In this document: piece by piece, positions 8,535-17,735 of the stretch
How positions within the stretch are numbered: position 1 is the stretch's first letter
Layout of the letters: each line of letters starts with the position of its first letter
Made by a program: the position numbers and the translations under genes
Notes under the pieces: generated by a model
Seen by the model: the letters and a program-made list of their open reading frames with translations, nothing else
The model's database searches: none
What the model was told of the DNA's origin: nothing
Assembly (NCBI RefSeq): GCF_002008345.1
Contig: NZ_MRAE01000002.1
Coordinates: 62,001-126,000, forward strand
Source: Clostridium tepidum
GTDB lineage: Bacteria; Bacillota; Clostridia; Clostridiales; Clostridiaceae
Length of the DNA: 64,000 nt
Reading direction: 5' to 3'

Positions 8535-9481
8535 AGCTGATTCTCTCCTAATATAATCTTTGCTATTTCTTCTTTATTTGCTTCCTTTATATCATCTGGT
8601 ACATCTTGACCTGTAGTTATAAAACTTATAGGTTTTTTGGCTTTATCTAATATAGTTAAAATTGAACCATAAGTACTAGTTTCATCTAACTTGGTTATTA
8701 TTATATTTTCATATTCTAAAACATTATATCCTTTAATTATAGTTTCTATGTCTTTATTCTTTGTAGATGCACTTATTACTAAGTGAACAGATTTTTCTTC
8801 TATCTTTTCTATAAAAGCCCTCAACTCTGATATTTGCATCATATTCTTACTACTTCTACCCGTAGTATCTACTAATATAACATCACAATACTCTAAATCT
8901 GCAATAGCCTTTTCCATATCTTTTATAGAAAATACTACTTTAAATGGAATATTCATAATATCTGCATAAGTTTTTAATTGTTCTACTGCACCTATTCTAT
9001 ATGTATCTATAGTTATAAGACCAACCTTTTTTTTATCTATTAAAGCAAGCTTACCAGCAAGCTTTGCAATAGTTGTAGTTTTACCTACACCTGTAGGACC
9101 TACTAAAACAGTAATTTTTCCTATAGAATTTAATTTAATGTTTATACTATCTTTTATTACTATTTTTATTTTCTCTCTTTCATCTTTATTATCCTCTAAA
9201 TTGCCTATTTTTTTTAATATATTTTCAATAAGTTCTTTTTCTAAATCCATATCTTTAAAAAACTTCATTAAGGATGAATTTTCTTCCTCATTAAGCTTTT
9301 GATTTTTGCCAATATTTTCAACTGCATTTTTTAAATTTCTAATTTCCTCCATTAAAGCGTTAGTTTCTTCATTCTCATTCCCTTTTGGAGATTTATTTTG
9401 AAATTTATCATTTTTAGGTACCAAAGTTTCTTTATATCTATCAGTATCAAATTTAACATTGTTATTTCTTTTCTCTATCAT
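8528..9481 (-). CDS. flhF: FlhF, NG GTPase part (separated from its N-terminus by a frameshift)
   Basis: A 317-codon frame carrying the SRP-type NG GTPase domain of FlhF. G1 is VGPTGVGKTT, G3 is VDTTGRS and G4 is TKLDE, with a preceding N domain (about residues 40-100). FlhF positions the flagellum and recruits early basal body parts at the membrane. The usual N-terminal B domain is missing here and is encoded in another frame directly upstream. An ATG exists at the boundary (9479-9481) but it falls in the A-run and lacks a clear ribosome binding site. The full protein would need one base fewer in the A9 run, or slippage. All GTPase motifs are intact. Confidence 0.85.
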   Translation of the reverse strand: MIEKRNNNVKFDTDRYKETLVPKNDKFQNKSPKGNENEETNALMEEIRNLKNAVENIGKNQKLNEEENSSLMKFFKDMDLEKELIENILKKIGNLEDNKDEREKIKIVIKDSINIKLNSIGKITVLVGPTGVGKTTTIAKLAGKLALIDKKKVGLITIDTYRIGAVEQLKTYADIMNIPFKVVFSIKDMEKAIADLEYCDVILVDTTGRSSKNMMQISELRAFIEKIEEKSVHLVISASTKNKDIETIIKGYNVLEYENIIITKLDETSTYGSILTILDKAKKPISFITTGQDVPDDIKEANKEEIAKIILGENQLC

Positions 9482-9728
9482 TTTTTTTTATAATTTCTAT
9501 ATTATCTTCATTATTAAATTTATATTCAGAATTACAATTATGTTTTTTTTCTTTTGAATAATTATCGATAGCTGCAGTAACTTCTAAGGATTTTTTAGAA
9601 AAGAGGCCTAAAAAGCCTCTTTTTCTTACTCTCCTTTGACTTATTATTATAGCATCTGCTCCAAGTTCATAACGAATCCTAGTCATAGCCTCATTCATAT
9701 CATTAACTACATATTTCTTTATTTTCAT
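9462..9728 (-). CDS. flhF: FlhF, N-terminal B-domain part (frame ends early)
   Basis: An 88-codon frame with the standard FlhF start: MKIKKYVVNDMNEAM, then ELGADAIIIS and RKRGFLGLFSKK. Its ATG overlaps the flhA stop (ATGA), so it is translated with flhA. The frame runs through a stretch of nine A, picks up six more codons and stops, overlapping the GTPase frame by 20 bases. With eight A the two frames fuse without a stop to a protein of about 399 residues, a usual FlhF length. The break may be a sequencing error, a phase-variable tract or a site of polymerase slippage. Confidence 0.85.
   Translation of the reverse strand: MKIKKYVVNDMNEAMTRIRYELGADAIIISQRRVRKRGFLGLFSKKSLEVTAAIDNYSKEKKHNCNSEYKFNNEDNIEIIKKNDREKK
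9481..9489 (-). repeat. A9 homopolymer at the flhF frame break
   Basis: Nine A on the coding (minus) strand, directly before TGATAGAG. Deletion of one A joins the two flhF frames (reading ...IIKKMIEKR). Runs of nine A are known sites of replication slippage and of transcriptional slippage in AT-rich bacteria. Confidence 0.9.
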
Positions 9729-11791
9729 TGTAGTGTAACAACTCCTTCGGTTCTTATTTCCACATCATTAGGTACTTCATTTAAAGAAAGTACATTCACT
9801 GCTGGAAATACCATCTCTATAAGCCTTCTAAAAGCTGGTCTTATATTTGGTGATACTAAAACCACTGCTTGATTGTTATAAAAATATACTTCATCTAATT
9901 TTTGTTTTAATCCATTTAATATACTACTAGTAGTATCTGGATCTAAAGCTGGAAAAGAACCTTGCATAGATTTTTGTATATTGTTATTTATAATTTGCTC
10001 AATCTTTGGATCTAAAGTGATTACCCCTAATGAACTATTTTCATCTATCAAAGGATTGCATATACTTCTAGCCAAAGATAACCTTACATATTCTGTCAAA
10101 ACTTCTATATCTTTAGTATTTCTAGAATTATCAGCCAAAGATTCTAATATAGTAACCATATCCTTTATTGATACTCTTTCTTTTAATAAATTTTGAAGAA
10201 CCTTTTGAATTTCTCCTACAGTCATAAGATCTGGTATAAGCTCCTCTATAACCGCACTGTATTTGTCTTTCATAGAATCTATTATTAATTTTACTTCCTG
10301 TCTTCCTAAAAGTTCGTATGAATGATTCTTTATTATTTCAGTTAAATGAGTAACCATAACTGTAGTAGGATCTACCACTGTTAATCCTTTAAGTTCTGCC
10401 TCTTCTCTTTGGTCTTTATTAATCCATACAGCTGGAAGTCCAAAGGCTGGCTCTATACCTTTTATTCCTGGTATTTCTACTTCTCCTGTAGGATCCATAC
10501 AAAGAAGCATATTAGGCATAAGTTCTCCTTTTGTTATTGTTGTACCTCTAATTTTTATTATATATTCATTAGTCCTAAGCTGCAAATTATCTCTTATTCT
10601 TATAGGTTGTACTACCACTCCCATTTCAATGGCACATTGTCTTCTTACAGAAGTTATTCTCTGAAGAAGGTCCCCTCCAGCAGATTCATCTGCTAAAGGT
10701 ATAAGCCCATATCCTATTTCTACTTCCATAGGCTCTACAGATATTAAATTCATAACATTTTCTGGTTCTTTACTTTCTATTTCTGTAATTTCCATTTGCT
10801 GAGCTTCTTCTTGCATAATAACTTGTTCTTTTTCTTCCTTAAATAAAAGATAAGCAGCTATAGCATTAGCTATTGCTAATATTAAAAAAGCTAAATGAGG
10901 AAGTCCTGGAATCATAGCTAAAAATAAAAGTACTACAGATGCTATAGCTAAAACCTTTGGAAATCCTGTTAATTGCTTACTTAAAACTGTTCCTAAGTTC
11001 TCATCACTTCCAGATCTAGTAACCAATATACCAGAAGCTGTAGATATTAATAAAGCTGGTATTTGTCCTACAAGTCCATCTCCTATAGTAAGTCTTATGT
11101 AAGTTTGAGCTGCTGTGGATATATCCATTTTCAACATAACAACTCCTATTATTATACCTGCAATTATGTTTATAAATGTTATTATAAGTCCTGCTACTGC
11201 ATCTCCTTTTACAAATTTAGAAGCACCATCCATAGATCCATAAAAATCTGCTTCCCTTTGAAGATTTTGCCTCTTTTGTTTTGCTGCTTGTTCATCTATG
11301 AGTCCTGCATTTAAATCCGCATCTATACTCATTTGTTTTCCCGGCATAGCATCTAAAGTAAATCTAGCAGAAACTTCTGATACTCTTGACGCACCATTAG
11401 TTATAACTACAAATTGTATTATAACTATAATAAGAAATATTATTATACCTATAACATAATTTCCACCTGTAACAAGACTTCCAAATGTCTCTATTATCTT
11501 TCCTGCATAAGCATCTCTTAATATAAGTCTTGTAGAAGAAATATTTAATCCTAATCTAAAAAGAGTAGTTATCAATAACAGAGTTGGAAAAGATGAAAAC
11601 TGAAGAACTTCTGTAGTAAACATGGTAATTAAAATTATAACTACAGAAATAGTTATATTAAGAGCTAAGAGTATATCTAAAAGTGCAGAAGGAAGAGGTA
11701 TTATTATCATTAATACAATCCCTACAACTCCAAAAGCTGCAATAACATCTATATTATTTTTTATGTTAAATCTTTTATTAGTACCTTCCAC
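9725..11791 (-). CDS. flhA: Flagellar export gate protein FlhA
   Basis: A 688-residue FHIPEP-family protein, the largest part of the flagellar type III export gate. The N-terminal half has about eight membrane segments (starting VIAAFGVVGIVLMIIIPLP). The FHIPEP signature region FRLGLNISSTRLIL and the cytoplasmic loop with DAMPGKQMSIDADLNAG follow. The C-terminal half is the soluble ring domain that docks chaperone-substrate complexes. The length is normal. Its stop codon overlaps the flhF start, and it follows fliR-flhB after 27 bases. Confidence 0.97.
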   Translation of the reverse strand: MEGTNKRFNIKNNIDVIAAFGVVGIVLMIIIPLPSALLDILLALNITISVVIILITMFTTEVLQFSSFPTLLLITTLFRLGLNISSTRLILRDAYAGKIIETFGSLVTGGNYVIGIIIFLIIVIIQFVVITNGASRVSEVSARFTLDAMPGKQMSIDADLNAGLIDEQAAKQKRQNLQREADFYGSMDGASKFVKGDAVAGLIITFINIIAGIIIGVVMLKMDISTAAQTYIRLTIGDGLVGQIPALLISTASGILVTRSGSDENLGTVLSKQLTGFPKVLAIASVVLLFLAMIPGLPHLAFLILAIANAIAAYLLFKEEKEQVIMQEEAQQMEITEIESKEPENVMNLISVEPMEVEIGYGLIPLADESAGGDLLQRITSVRRQCAIEMGVVVQPIRIRDNLQLRTNEYIIKIRGTTITKGELMPNMLLCMDPTGEVEIPGIKGIEPAFGLPAVWINKDQREEAELKGLTVVDPTTVMVTHLTEIIKNHSYELLGRQEVKLIIDSMKDKYSAVIEELIPDLMTVGEIQKVLQNLLKERVSIKDMVTILESLADNSRNTKDIEVLTEYVRLSLARSICNPLIDENSSLGVITLDPKIEQIINNNIQKSMQGSFPALDPDTTSSILNGLKQKLDEVYFYNNQAVVLVSPNIRPAFRRLIEMVFPAVNVLSLNEVPNDVEIRTEGVVTLQ

Positions 11792-11818
11792 TAAATCACC
11801 TCATTTTATATACCTAGT

Positions 11819-13648
11819 TTATTTTTTCTTTTTTAAGGAATAGACTATAGCTAATATTTCTGCTACTGCTTCATACATATCCTGGGGTATCTCTGAATCA
11901 ATTTCTATTTTATCATACATTAATCTTGCTAAAGGTTTATTTTCTATTACAGGAACTTCATTATTTTTAGCTATATCTTTTATTCTTATGGCAACATAAT
12001 CTGCTCCCTTAGCTACAACTCTAGGTGCATTATCTCCTTTTTCATATCTTAATGCTACAGCTATATGAGTAGGGTTTGTAACTACTACTGTAGCCTTAGG
12101 TACTTCCTGCATCATTCTTTGCATAGCCATTTCTCTTTGCTTTTGTTTTATTTTTGATTTTATCTGAGGATCACCTTCATCTTGCTTATATTCTTCTTTA
12201 ACCTCTTGCTTTGTCATTTTTAAATCCTTGTTATATTGATATTTTTGATATATATAATCTGCCACAGCTACAAAAAGCATAATTAAAGTTATCCTAAAAA
12301 ATATAGATATAGAAAGAGACAAAAGTCCTGTTATCATATCCCAAGGTTTTAAGATTCCTAAATTTAATATTTTTAAATAATTATCCTTTAAAAATTTATA
12401 ACCTACAACACCTACAACAGTTATTATAGTTAAATCTTTTAAAAGCTCCATTACAGTTCTTAATGAAAACATTCTTTTAAAACCATTTATAGGATTTAAT
12501 TTTTTAAAGTCTGGTTTTAAAGGTTCTTTTGTAAATAAAAATCCTGTTTGTAGATAATTAGCAGCTATACCAAAACACATAATTGGCAAAGCCACAGGTA
12601 AAATAATTTTGCCTAGGCGCAAAATTGTTAATATAGCCAAAGAATTTAAATTATTATAATTTAAATCCATATTAAGATAATTATTTAAAAATCCTGTCAT
12701 AGTTTCTTTAAGTTCATTAGCCCCATATTCTCCTAATGCTATTAACACTAAAGTACAAGCTAATAAAGTAAATGCAAGAGCTAACTCTTTACTTTTAGCT
12801 ACTTGACCTTTTTTTCTTGCATCCATTTTTTTACGTGGAGTCGCTTCCTCTGTTTTCTCTTCCGATGCAAAAATAATTAAGACAGGTATTGTTTTATAGA
12901 AACCTTTTATAGCATCCGGTAATATATTAAAAGCAGAATTTAAAACTTTTAAAAATAGAGGCAATGCAAATACAAAAGCAGTAAGCCCAACTAATATTTT
13001 GATAGGAAGTCCTAAAATCATTATATTTAATTGAGGTACTGTTCTAGCTACTAAGCCTAAAGTAAGATCCGTTATAAGTATAATAAATACAATGGGTACT
13101 GCTATTTTTATGCTTATGTAAACATATTGTATAAAAACATTTATAACATGCTTTATACCATCTTGATTTAAAAAAAAGGCTCCTAATTTTATAACATTAA
13201 AACTTTCTACTAAAGCTCTTATGAGCATATGATGACCATCTATTAAAAAAAATACAATTGTACTAAACCAGTATAATATTCTCTCTAAAAAAGTTACATT
13301 ACTATTAGTGCTAGGATCAAATATAGTCATCATAGCAAATCCAACTTGAAGATCCATCATATTACCAGCATATCTAGCACAAACAAAAGCAGAATTAGTT
13401 ATATATCCTAAAATAGCTCCTGCTAAAATTTCATTAATAATATTAAATATCAATAAACTAGAATTATTTATAGTGTTTACAGTACTAATATCTATAGACC
13501 CAACTAGCATATAAGCTATAATTAAAGCTAATGATACCTTACCTATAACAGGTGTTCCTTTTGGGAAAAATATAGGTACCATACTAAAAAAAATAAAAAG
13601 CCTAAAAGAAACTAAAACTATGGCTGTAGCATAGGCTGCACTTATCAA
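11819..13648 (-). CDS. fliR-flhB: FliR-FlhB fusion, flagellar export gate
   Basis: One 609-codon frame encodes two export proteins. Residues 1 to about 255 are FliR (start AAYATAIVLVSFRLFIFFSMVP; several membrane segments). Residues from about 262 are FlhB, beginning with its usual EEKTEEATPRKK and GQVAKSKEL. The FlhB autocleavage site NPTH is intact at residues 525-528, and the last 80 residues form the substrate-specificity switch domain. FliR and FlhB are separate in most bacteria; the fusion is known in Clostridium and is compatible with the gate structure, in which FlhB wraps the FliP/Q/R core. No stop or shift separates the two parts. Confidence 0.96.
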   Translation of the reverse strand: MISAAYATAIVLVSFRLFIFFSMVPIFFPKGTPVIGKVSLALIIAYMLVGSIDISTVNTINNSSLLIFNIINEILAGAILGYITNSAFVCARYAGNMMDLQVGFAMMTIFDPSTNSNVTFLERILYWFSTIVFFLIDGHHMLIRALVESFNVIKLGAFFLNQDGIKHVINVFIQYVYISIKIAVPIVFIILITDLTLGLVARTVPQLNIMILGLPIKILVGLTAFVFALPLFLKVLNSAFNILPDAIKGFYKTIPVLIIFASEEKTEEATPRKKMDARKKGQVAKSKELALAFTLLACTLVLIALGEYGANELKETMTGFLNNYLNMDLNYNNLNSLAILTILRLGKIILPVALPIMCFGIAANYLQTGFLFTKEPLKPDFKKLNPINGFKRMFSLRTVMELLKDLTIITVVGVVGYKFLKDNYLKILNLGILKPWDMITGLLSLSISIFFRITLIMLFVAVADYIYQKYQYNKDLKMTKQEVKEEYKQDEGDPQIKSKIKQKQREMAMQRMMQEVPKATVVVTNPTHIAVALRYEKGDNAPRVVAKGADYVAIRIKDIAKNNEVPVIENKPLARLMYDKIEIDSEIPQDMYEAVAEILAIVYSLKKKK

Positions 13649-13680
13649 AGAAATCCTCTCCTAGCGTATTTTCTACTTTT

Positions 13681-13950
13681 TTATTTTATAATTTGAGTTA
13701 TCATTGCAAAAATTCTTTCTGTAAAGGCTAATAATTGATGTAACATCCAGCTACCAGTTAAAAGACCTACTAAAGCTACAGCTATAAGCTTGGGAACAAA
13801 AGTTAAGGTTTGTTCTTGAATCTGCGTTGTAGCTTGAAATATACTTATTATAAGACCTACAAGTATAGATATTATTAAAATTGGTGCAGATATTAAAAGA
13901 CCTGTTTGAATAGCATCTTTTATAATACCCATAACCATATTTTCGCTCAT
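13681..13950 (-). CDS. fliQ: Flagellar export protein FliQ
   Basis: An 89-residue protein with two membrane segments (about residues 15-40 and 50-75) and the FliQ motif FQATTQIQEQTLTFVPK. Part of the FliP/Q/R export channel core. It has the normal length and lies between fliP and fliR-flhB. Confidence 0.95.
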   Translation of the reverse strand: MSENMVMGIIKDAIQTGLLISAPILIISILVGLIISIFQATTQIQEQTLTFVPKLIAVALVGLLTGSWMLHQLLAFTERIFAMITQIIK

Positions 13951-13961
13951 TTAAGTCACCC

Positions 13962-14738
13962 CTAACCAAAACTCATCACTAAAGATTTTACAAGGAGATA
14001 CCATCCATCTACCATTACAAACAACAAAAGTTTAAAAGGTAGGGATATCATAACCGGTGGTAACATAAACATACCCATAGACATAAGCACACTAGCTACT
14101 ACTAAATCTATAATTAAAAATGGAATAAATAATAAAAATCCTATTTGAAAAGCTGTCTTAAGTTCACTTATTATAAATGCAGGTACTACTATATCTAAAG
14201 GCGCATTATCTTTAGTTACCTTAAAATTTGGCTTTGCCAAATCCACAAATAATTTTAAATCCTTTTGTCTTGTTTGTTTTAGCATAAATTCTCTAAGAGG
14301 CTTGGCCCCTATTTCTACTGCCTGCTCTTGAGTAATTTTATTTTTCATATAAGGTTGTATAGCTTTAGTGTTTATTTCTGTATATACAGGTTTCATTATA
14401 AATAAAGTTAAAAAAAGTGCAAGACCAATCATTACTTGATTAGGTGGAGATTGTTGGGTTCCCATAGCATTTCTTAAAAATCCAAACACCACAATTGTTC
14501 TTACAAAACTTGTCATCATTACTATGAAAGATGGCAATAATGTTAATACAGTTAAAATTATTAACAATTTTATATTATCTACATACTCTTTTGGATTATT
14601 AGCATTATCTACAGAAATATTTATTTTAGGTATAGGCATGGTATTTTGTGGAGCTGCATAAGCTTTCATAGAATAAAAAAACACTATACCTAAAGCTATT
14701 AAAACCATAAGCATTATTTTATTATTTCTTCTTTTCAT
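13962..14738 (-). CDS. fliP: Flagellar export protein FliP
   Basis: A 258-residue protein with an N-terminal signal peptide (residues about 8-29, ending AYAAP) and four further membrane segments. Family signatures present are TLLPSFIVMMTSFVRTIVVF and FLRNAMGTQQSPPNQV. FliP forms the core of the export channel. The ATG lies 17 bases inside fliO, so the two are translationally coupled. Confidence 0.96.
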   Translation of the reverse strand: MKRRNNKIMLMVLIALGIVFFYSMKAYAAPQNTMPIPKINISVDNANNPKEYVDNIKLLIILTVLTLLPSFIVMMTSFVRTIVVFGFLRNAMGTQQSPPNQVMIGLALFLTLFIMKPVYTEINTKAIQPYMKNKITQEQAVEIGAKPLREFMLKQTRQKDLKLFVDLAKPNFKVTKDNAPLDIVVPAFIISELKTAFQIGFLLFIPFLIIDLVVASVLMSMGMFMLPPVMISLPFKLLLFVMVDGWYLLVKSLVMSFG

Positions 14739-15129
14739 ATTTATCTTCCTTTTTTAGCTTATTTAACTTAAGTTTATCATAAATTTTATTTAGTTCTCTA
14801 TTTTCTAAAAATTTCTTTAGTCCATTATATTGTGGCATAGATTGGATTTTCAAATCTTCTATTTTTTCTGTTTCTTCTTTAGATAATTCTGTTATTTTTT
14901 CTATACTATGAGGAGTTGAAGTCATAATATATGCTTTTTCACCTATTTTAATCACACATATAAAATTTTCCTTAGATAGCGGAACTCTTTCTAAAACTTT
15001 TATATATTTTCCATTTTGAAATTTTTGAAGTTTCTCTCCTCCAAGTTTTAGTGATAAATACAAAAGTAACAACACTAGAGCTAAGGCAAAAATAGCTTTA
15101 AAAATCATCACAATAAATTCCATATCCAT
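14722..15129 (-). CDS. fliO: Flagellar protein FliO (FliZ-like), export gate assembly
   Basis: A 135-residue protein with one N-terminal membrane segment (about residues 5-27) and the FliO domain (YIKVLERVPLSKENFICVIKIGEKAYIM). It ends in a lysine-rich tail. FliO is a scaffold for FliP ring assembly. The ATG has only a weak ribosome binding site. Its end overlaps fliP by 17 bases. Confidence 0.85.
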   Translation of the reverse strand: MDMEFIVMIFKAIFALALVLLLLYLSLKLGGEKLQKFQNGKYIKVLERVPLSKENFICVIKIGEKAYIMTSTPHSIEKITELSKEETEKIEDLKIQSMPQYNGLKKFLENRELNKIYDKLKLNKLKKEDKYEKKK

Positions 15130-15198
15130 AATTATGTCCCTTCAACACTTAAATTAACTTTCCCAAAAGCCTTTAAAATTCTATTATCTTTACATTTT

Positions 15199-15717
15199 CT
15201 ATTGTACTATTAAATCATCAAAATAGATACTGTTAATTCTTCCTTTTTCAAGCATAGGAGCAATCTTATTTATAATTTCTAATTTTATTTTATCAATATT
15301 TTTAGGATTTATATCAGCAGCTTTTTTAGATCTTAAAACACCTATAACCGCATCTCTTAATATAGGTTTCTTTTCTTCTAATTCTTTAGTTAATTTTTTT
15401 TCTTCATATCCTATATAAATCTTTGCTTTTACAAATCTTTTTCCATCTTCGTCCGCTAAATTAACTAAAAATTCATCTAAAGAATAAGTTTTAGATGAAA
15501 CTACAACCTGTTGAGGATACATTCCATTAGTAGTTTGTTGTGAGTTTATAACATTAGTATTATTTACAGGCATTTGATTGGTATTATTTGGTTTATTATT
15601 TTTTATAAAAAGCATATATCCGCCAAAAGATCCTGCTCCAACGGCAACTAATATAAAAACTATTATTATTATCTTTTTAAAATTTCCACCTTTTGTCTCT
15701 ACATTTTTCTCGCTCAT
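15199..15717 (-). CDS. fliL: Flagellar basal body-associated protein FliL
   Basis: A 172-residue protein with a membrane segment at about residues 15-35, a Gln/Asn-rich linker, then the FliL domain (YSLDEFLVNLADEDGKRFVKAKIYIGYE) outside the membrane. FliL forms a ring around the stator units and supports MotA/MotB. The start overlaps the motB stop by 4 bases, which fits a role with the stator. Confidence 0.93.
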   Translation of the reverse strand: MSEKNVETKGGNFKKIIIIVFILVAVGAGSFGGYMLFIKNNKPNNTNQMPVNNTNVINSQQTTNGMYPQQVVVSSKTYSLDEFLVNLADEDGKRFVKAKIYIGYEEKKLTKELEEKKPILRDAVIGVLRSKKAADINPKNIDKIKLEIINKIAPMLEKGRINSIYFDDLIVQ

Positions 15718-16469
15718 TTTTTGCTACTCTCCTTTTCTTTTGAAACTATAACTATATTTACCCTTCTGTTTTTTGCCCTGTTAGCATCAGAATTGTTTTG
15801 CACCATAGGTCTATATTCACCATATCCTGCTGCGGTAAATCTTGCTGGATTTTGTTTCTTAGTTTCAACAAAATATCTTAAAACATTAACTGCTCTAGCT
15901 GTAGATAACTCCCAATTGGAACCATATACTTCATTTTTAATTGGTACATTATCTGTGTGCCCTTCTACAATTACTTCATTGGCCATTGTAGCTATTAGCC
16001 CATTTAATTTATCCATTATTTGTCTACTTTCAGGTTTAATATCAGCTTTAGCTGTTTCAAAAAGTACATTATCTCTAAGTTGTATTACAATTCCTCTACC
16101 TTCTTCTTTTACTTCCACAGAAGATTTAAGATTATTTTTATCTATAAATTTACTTACTTCATCATATACTTCCTTTGAATCAGATTTTCCACTAGCACCT
16201 GCTGCACTTCCCATTTTAGTTGTCTCACCTACTAAAGGTATATCTCCATTTTTTAAATTAAAATCAACAATACTATCCCCAGATTGACCACTCATTGCTA
16301 CCTGCATAGCAGAAGCTACTTGTTTAAACTTTTCAGCATCTACGCTAGAAAAAGAATAAAGCAATATAAAGAAAGTTAATAATAAAGTTATGGTGTCAGA
16401 AAAGGTTGCGAGCCATTCATCACCTCTTATTTCGTCTCCGCCACCTGAATTTTTATTTCTCCTAGCCAT
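15714..16469 (-). CDS. motB: Flagellar motor stator protein MotB
   Basis: A 251-residue stator subunit. The membrane segment contains the ion-binding aspartate (ATFSDTITLLLTFFILLYSF, Asp near residue 25). The C-terminal OmpA-type peptidoglycan-binding domain carries VEGHTDNVPI and NRAKNRRV. It lacks the Na+-type PomB/MotS features that could be judged by eye, so the coupling ion is not assigned. The ATG is inside the end of motA (8-base overlap). Confidence 0.95.
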   Translation of the reverse strand: MARRNKNSGGGDEIRGDEWLATFSDTITLLLTFFILLYSFSSVDAEKFKQVASAMQVAMSGQSGDSIVDFNLKNGDIPLVGETTKMGSAAGASGKSDSKEVYDEVSKFIDKNNLKSSVEVKEEGRGIVIQLRDNVLFETAKADIKPESRQIMDKLNGLIATMANEVIVEGHTDNVPIKNEVYGSNWELSTARAVNVLRYFVETKKQNPARFTAAGYGEYRPMVQNNSDANRAKNRRVNIVIVSKEKESSKK

Positions 16470-17274
16470 TTTGAGCTACTCCTTCCCCTGATACTTGCAC
16501 TTTATTATAAGCTAATCTTTCTGTTGGTGAAAGATAACTAACTAGCTTTTCTTCCATTATTCTTGGATTAACTCCTGATTGAATTGCTAAAACTCCTTCT
16601 AATATCATTTCTCTTGTGGTAGCTTCCACTCCACTTTTAAACATTAAGTTGGCTCCCATAGGATTAAATACCACATTGGCCATTATAGATCCATAAAATG
16701 TAGTTATAAGAGCCTTTGCCATCCCAGAGGCTATAGCACTAGAATCCGTAAGATTAGCAAGCATTTGTATAAGACCTATTAATGTACCTATCATACCAAA
16801 AGCTGGTGAGTAGCCTCCCCAAGTTTTAAGCATATCCGCTCCTGATTTATGTCTTTTTTCCATTTCATCTATTTCAAGTTCCATAATATCTCTTATAGTT
16901 TCTGGTTCTATACCATCTACTACCATTCTTAAACCTTTTTTCATATAATCGTCAGTTAAATTATTTATGGCATCTTCTAAAGAAAGAAGCCCTTCTCTTC
17001 TAGCTTTTCTAGATAAATCCACAAAATTTTGAATGACCTCTATATTAGACATACCATTGTCTTTAAATGTCTGTATTATAACTACTAAAAGTCTCTTAAA
17101 TTCACCCATAGGGTAAGTAATTAATATAGCTGCTAAGGATCCGCCTATAGTTATAAGTACAGATGCTAAATCCCAAAATATTTTAAGATTAGTTCCACCT
17201 GCAGCCATTCCCCATATAACTAGTCCAAAACAAAGAATAAGTCCTATAGGTGTTAATATATCTCTCTTCTTCAT
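16462..17274 (-). CDS. motA: Flagellar motor stator protein MotA
   Basis: A 270-residue stator subunit with four membrane segments. The cytoplasmic loop carries the torque residues in the usual setting (SRKARREGLLSLE), and the TM3-TM4 region reads YSPAFGMIGTLIGLIQML. With MotB it forms the ion-driven torque generator. In this operon motA and motB sit between flbD and fliL; in Bacillus they are elsewhere. It overlaps flbD by 4 bases and motB by 8. Confidence 0.96.
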   Translation of the reverse strand: MKKRDILTPIGLILCFGLVIWGMAAGGTNLKIFWDLASVLITIGGSLAAILITYPMGEFKRLLVVIIQTFKDNGMSNIEVIQNFVDLSRKARREGLLSLEDAINNLTDDYMKKGLRMVVDGIEPETIRDIMELEIDEMEKRHKSGADMLKTWGGYSPAFGMIGTLIGLIQMLANLTDSSAIASGMAKALITTFYGSIMANVVFNPMGANLMFKSGVEATTREMILEGVLAIQSGVNPRIMEEKLVSYLSPTERLAYNKVQVSGEGVAQNG

Positions 17275-17480
17275 TTTCTAAACTCCCCCTGTATGCCTAA
17301 AGTGATTATGTCACTTTTGTACTTTTTAACTTTTTTTATTATTTCTTCTGGTGTTTCTATAACTATATACCTTTTGCCATTTACTAAAGTAATCAAACTC
17401 TCTGGTACCTGTTCGATTTTTTCAATATGTTCCGCATTTAAAATAAAACTTTCGCGGTTCATTCCTGTAAGCTGAATCAT
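17271..17480 (-). CDS. flbD: Flagellar protein FlbD
   Basis: A small protein of 69 residues (MIQLTGMNRESFILNAEHIEKIE, then PEEIIKKVKKYK). FlbD/YlzI proteins are conserved in flagellar operons next to flgE; their function is not settled. A GTG 9 bases upstream is in frame, but the ATG gives the family start and lies 8 bases after AGGGG. Its stop overlaps motA. Confidence 0.9.
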   Translation of the reverse strand: MIQLTGMNRESFILNAEHIEKIEQVPESLITLVNGKRYIVIETPEEIIKKVKKYKSDIITLGIQGEFRK

Positions 17481-17601
17481 TATAAACACCCCTTTTTAAA
17501 CAAAATTAGATACTTATATTTAAAGGTTGGATGTTTGAAATTTAATATTTGATTTTCAACTTCACCACCTCTAAAATTTTTATATTTATAATAGTTAAAG
17601 T

Positions 17602-17706
17602 GGCCATCGCATTAAGAACTTTATACACAATATGCTGTTTTGTAAATTTAAAGTTAACTAATACAATATATTGTAGGATTTATTCTTAGTGCGATAGCCT
17701 TTTTTT
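17602..17706. other. Long inverted repeat with T7 tail between flbD and flgE
   Basis: A 17-bp imperfect stem (17602-17618 with 17683-17699) encloses 64 bases that hold a second, inner hairpin (17617-17622 with 17650-17655) and a TACAATATATTGTA palindrome. The plus-strand side ends in seven T. As a terminator it would act on plus transcripts, yet no plus gene lies upstream. On the minus strand it is a large structured spacer inside the flagellar operon. It could be an antisense RNA end, an mRNA processing or stability element, or a small mobile repeat. Confidence 0.5.
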
Positions 17707-17735
17707 ATCTAACTAAAAATTTTATCTTTTAAGTA

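Noticed and set aside
10409-11314. Plus-strand frames over flhA
   Set aside because: Antisense shadows, very rich in Tyr, Ser and Cys, with no ribosome binding sites.
13751-13969. Minus-strand 72-codon frame overlapping fliQ
   Set aside because: Shifted-frame shadow of fliQ; Cys/Tyr/Ser-rich, with no separate binding site.
17490-17735. Cyclic di-GMP riboswitch in the flbD-flgE spacer
   Set aside because: The conserved riboswitch core was not found; only an inverted repeat is visible.
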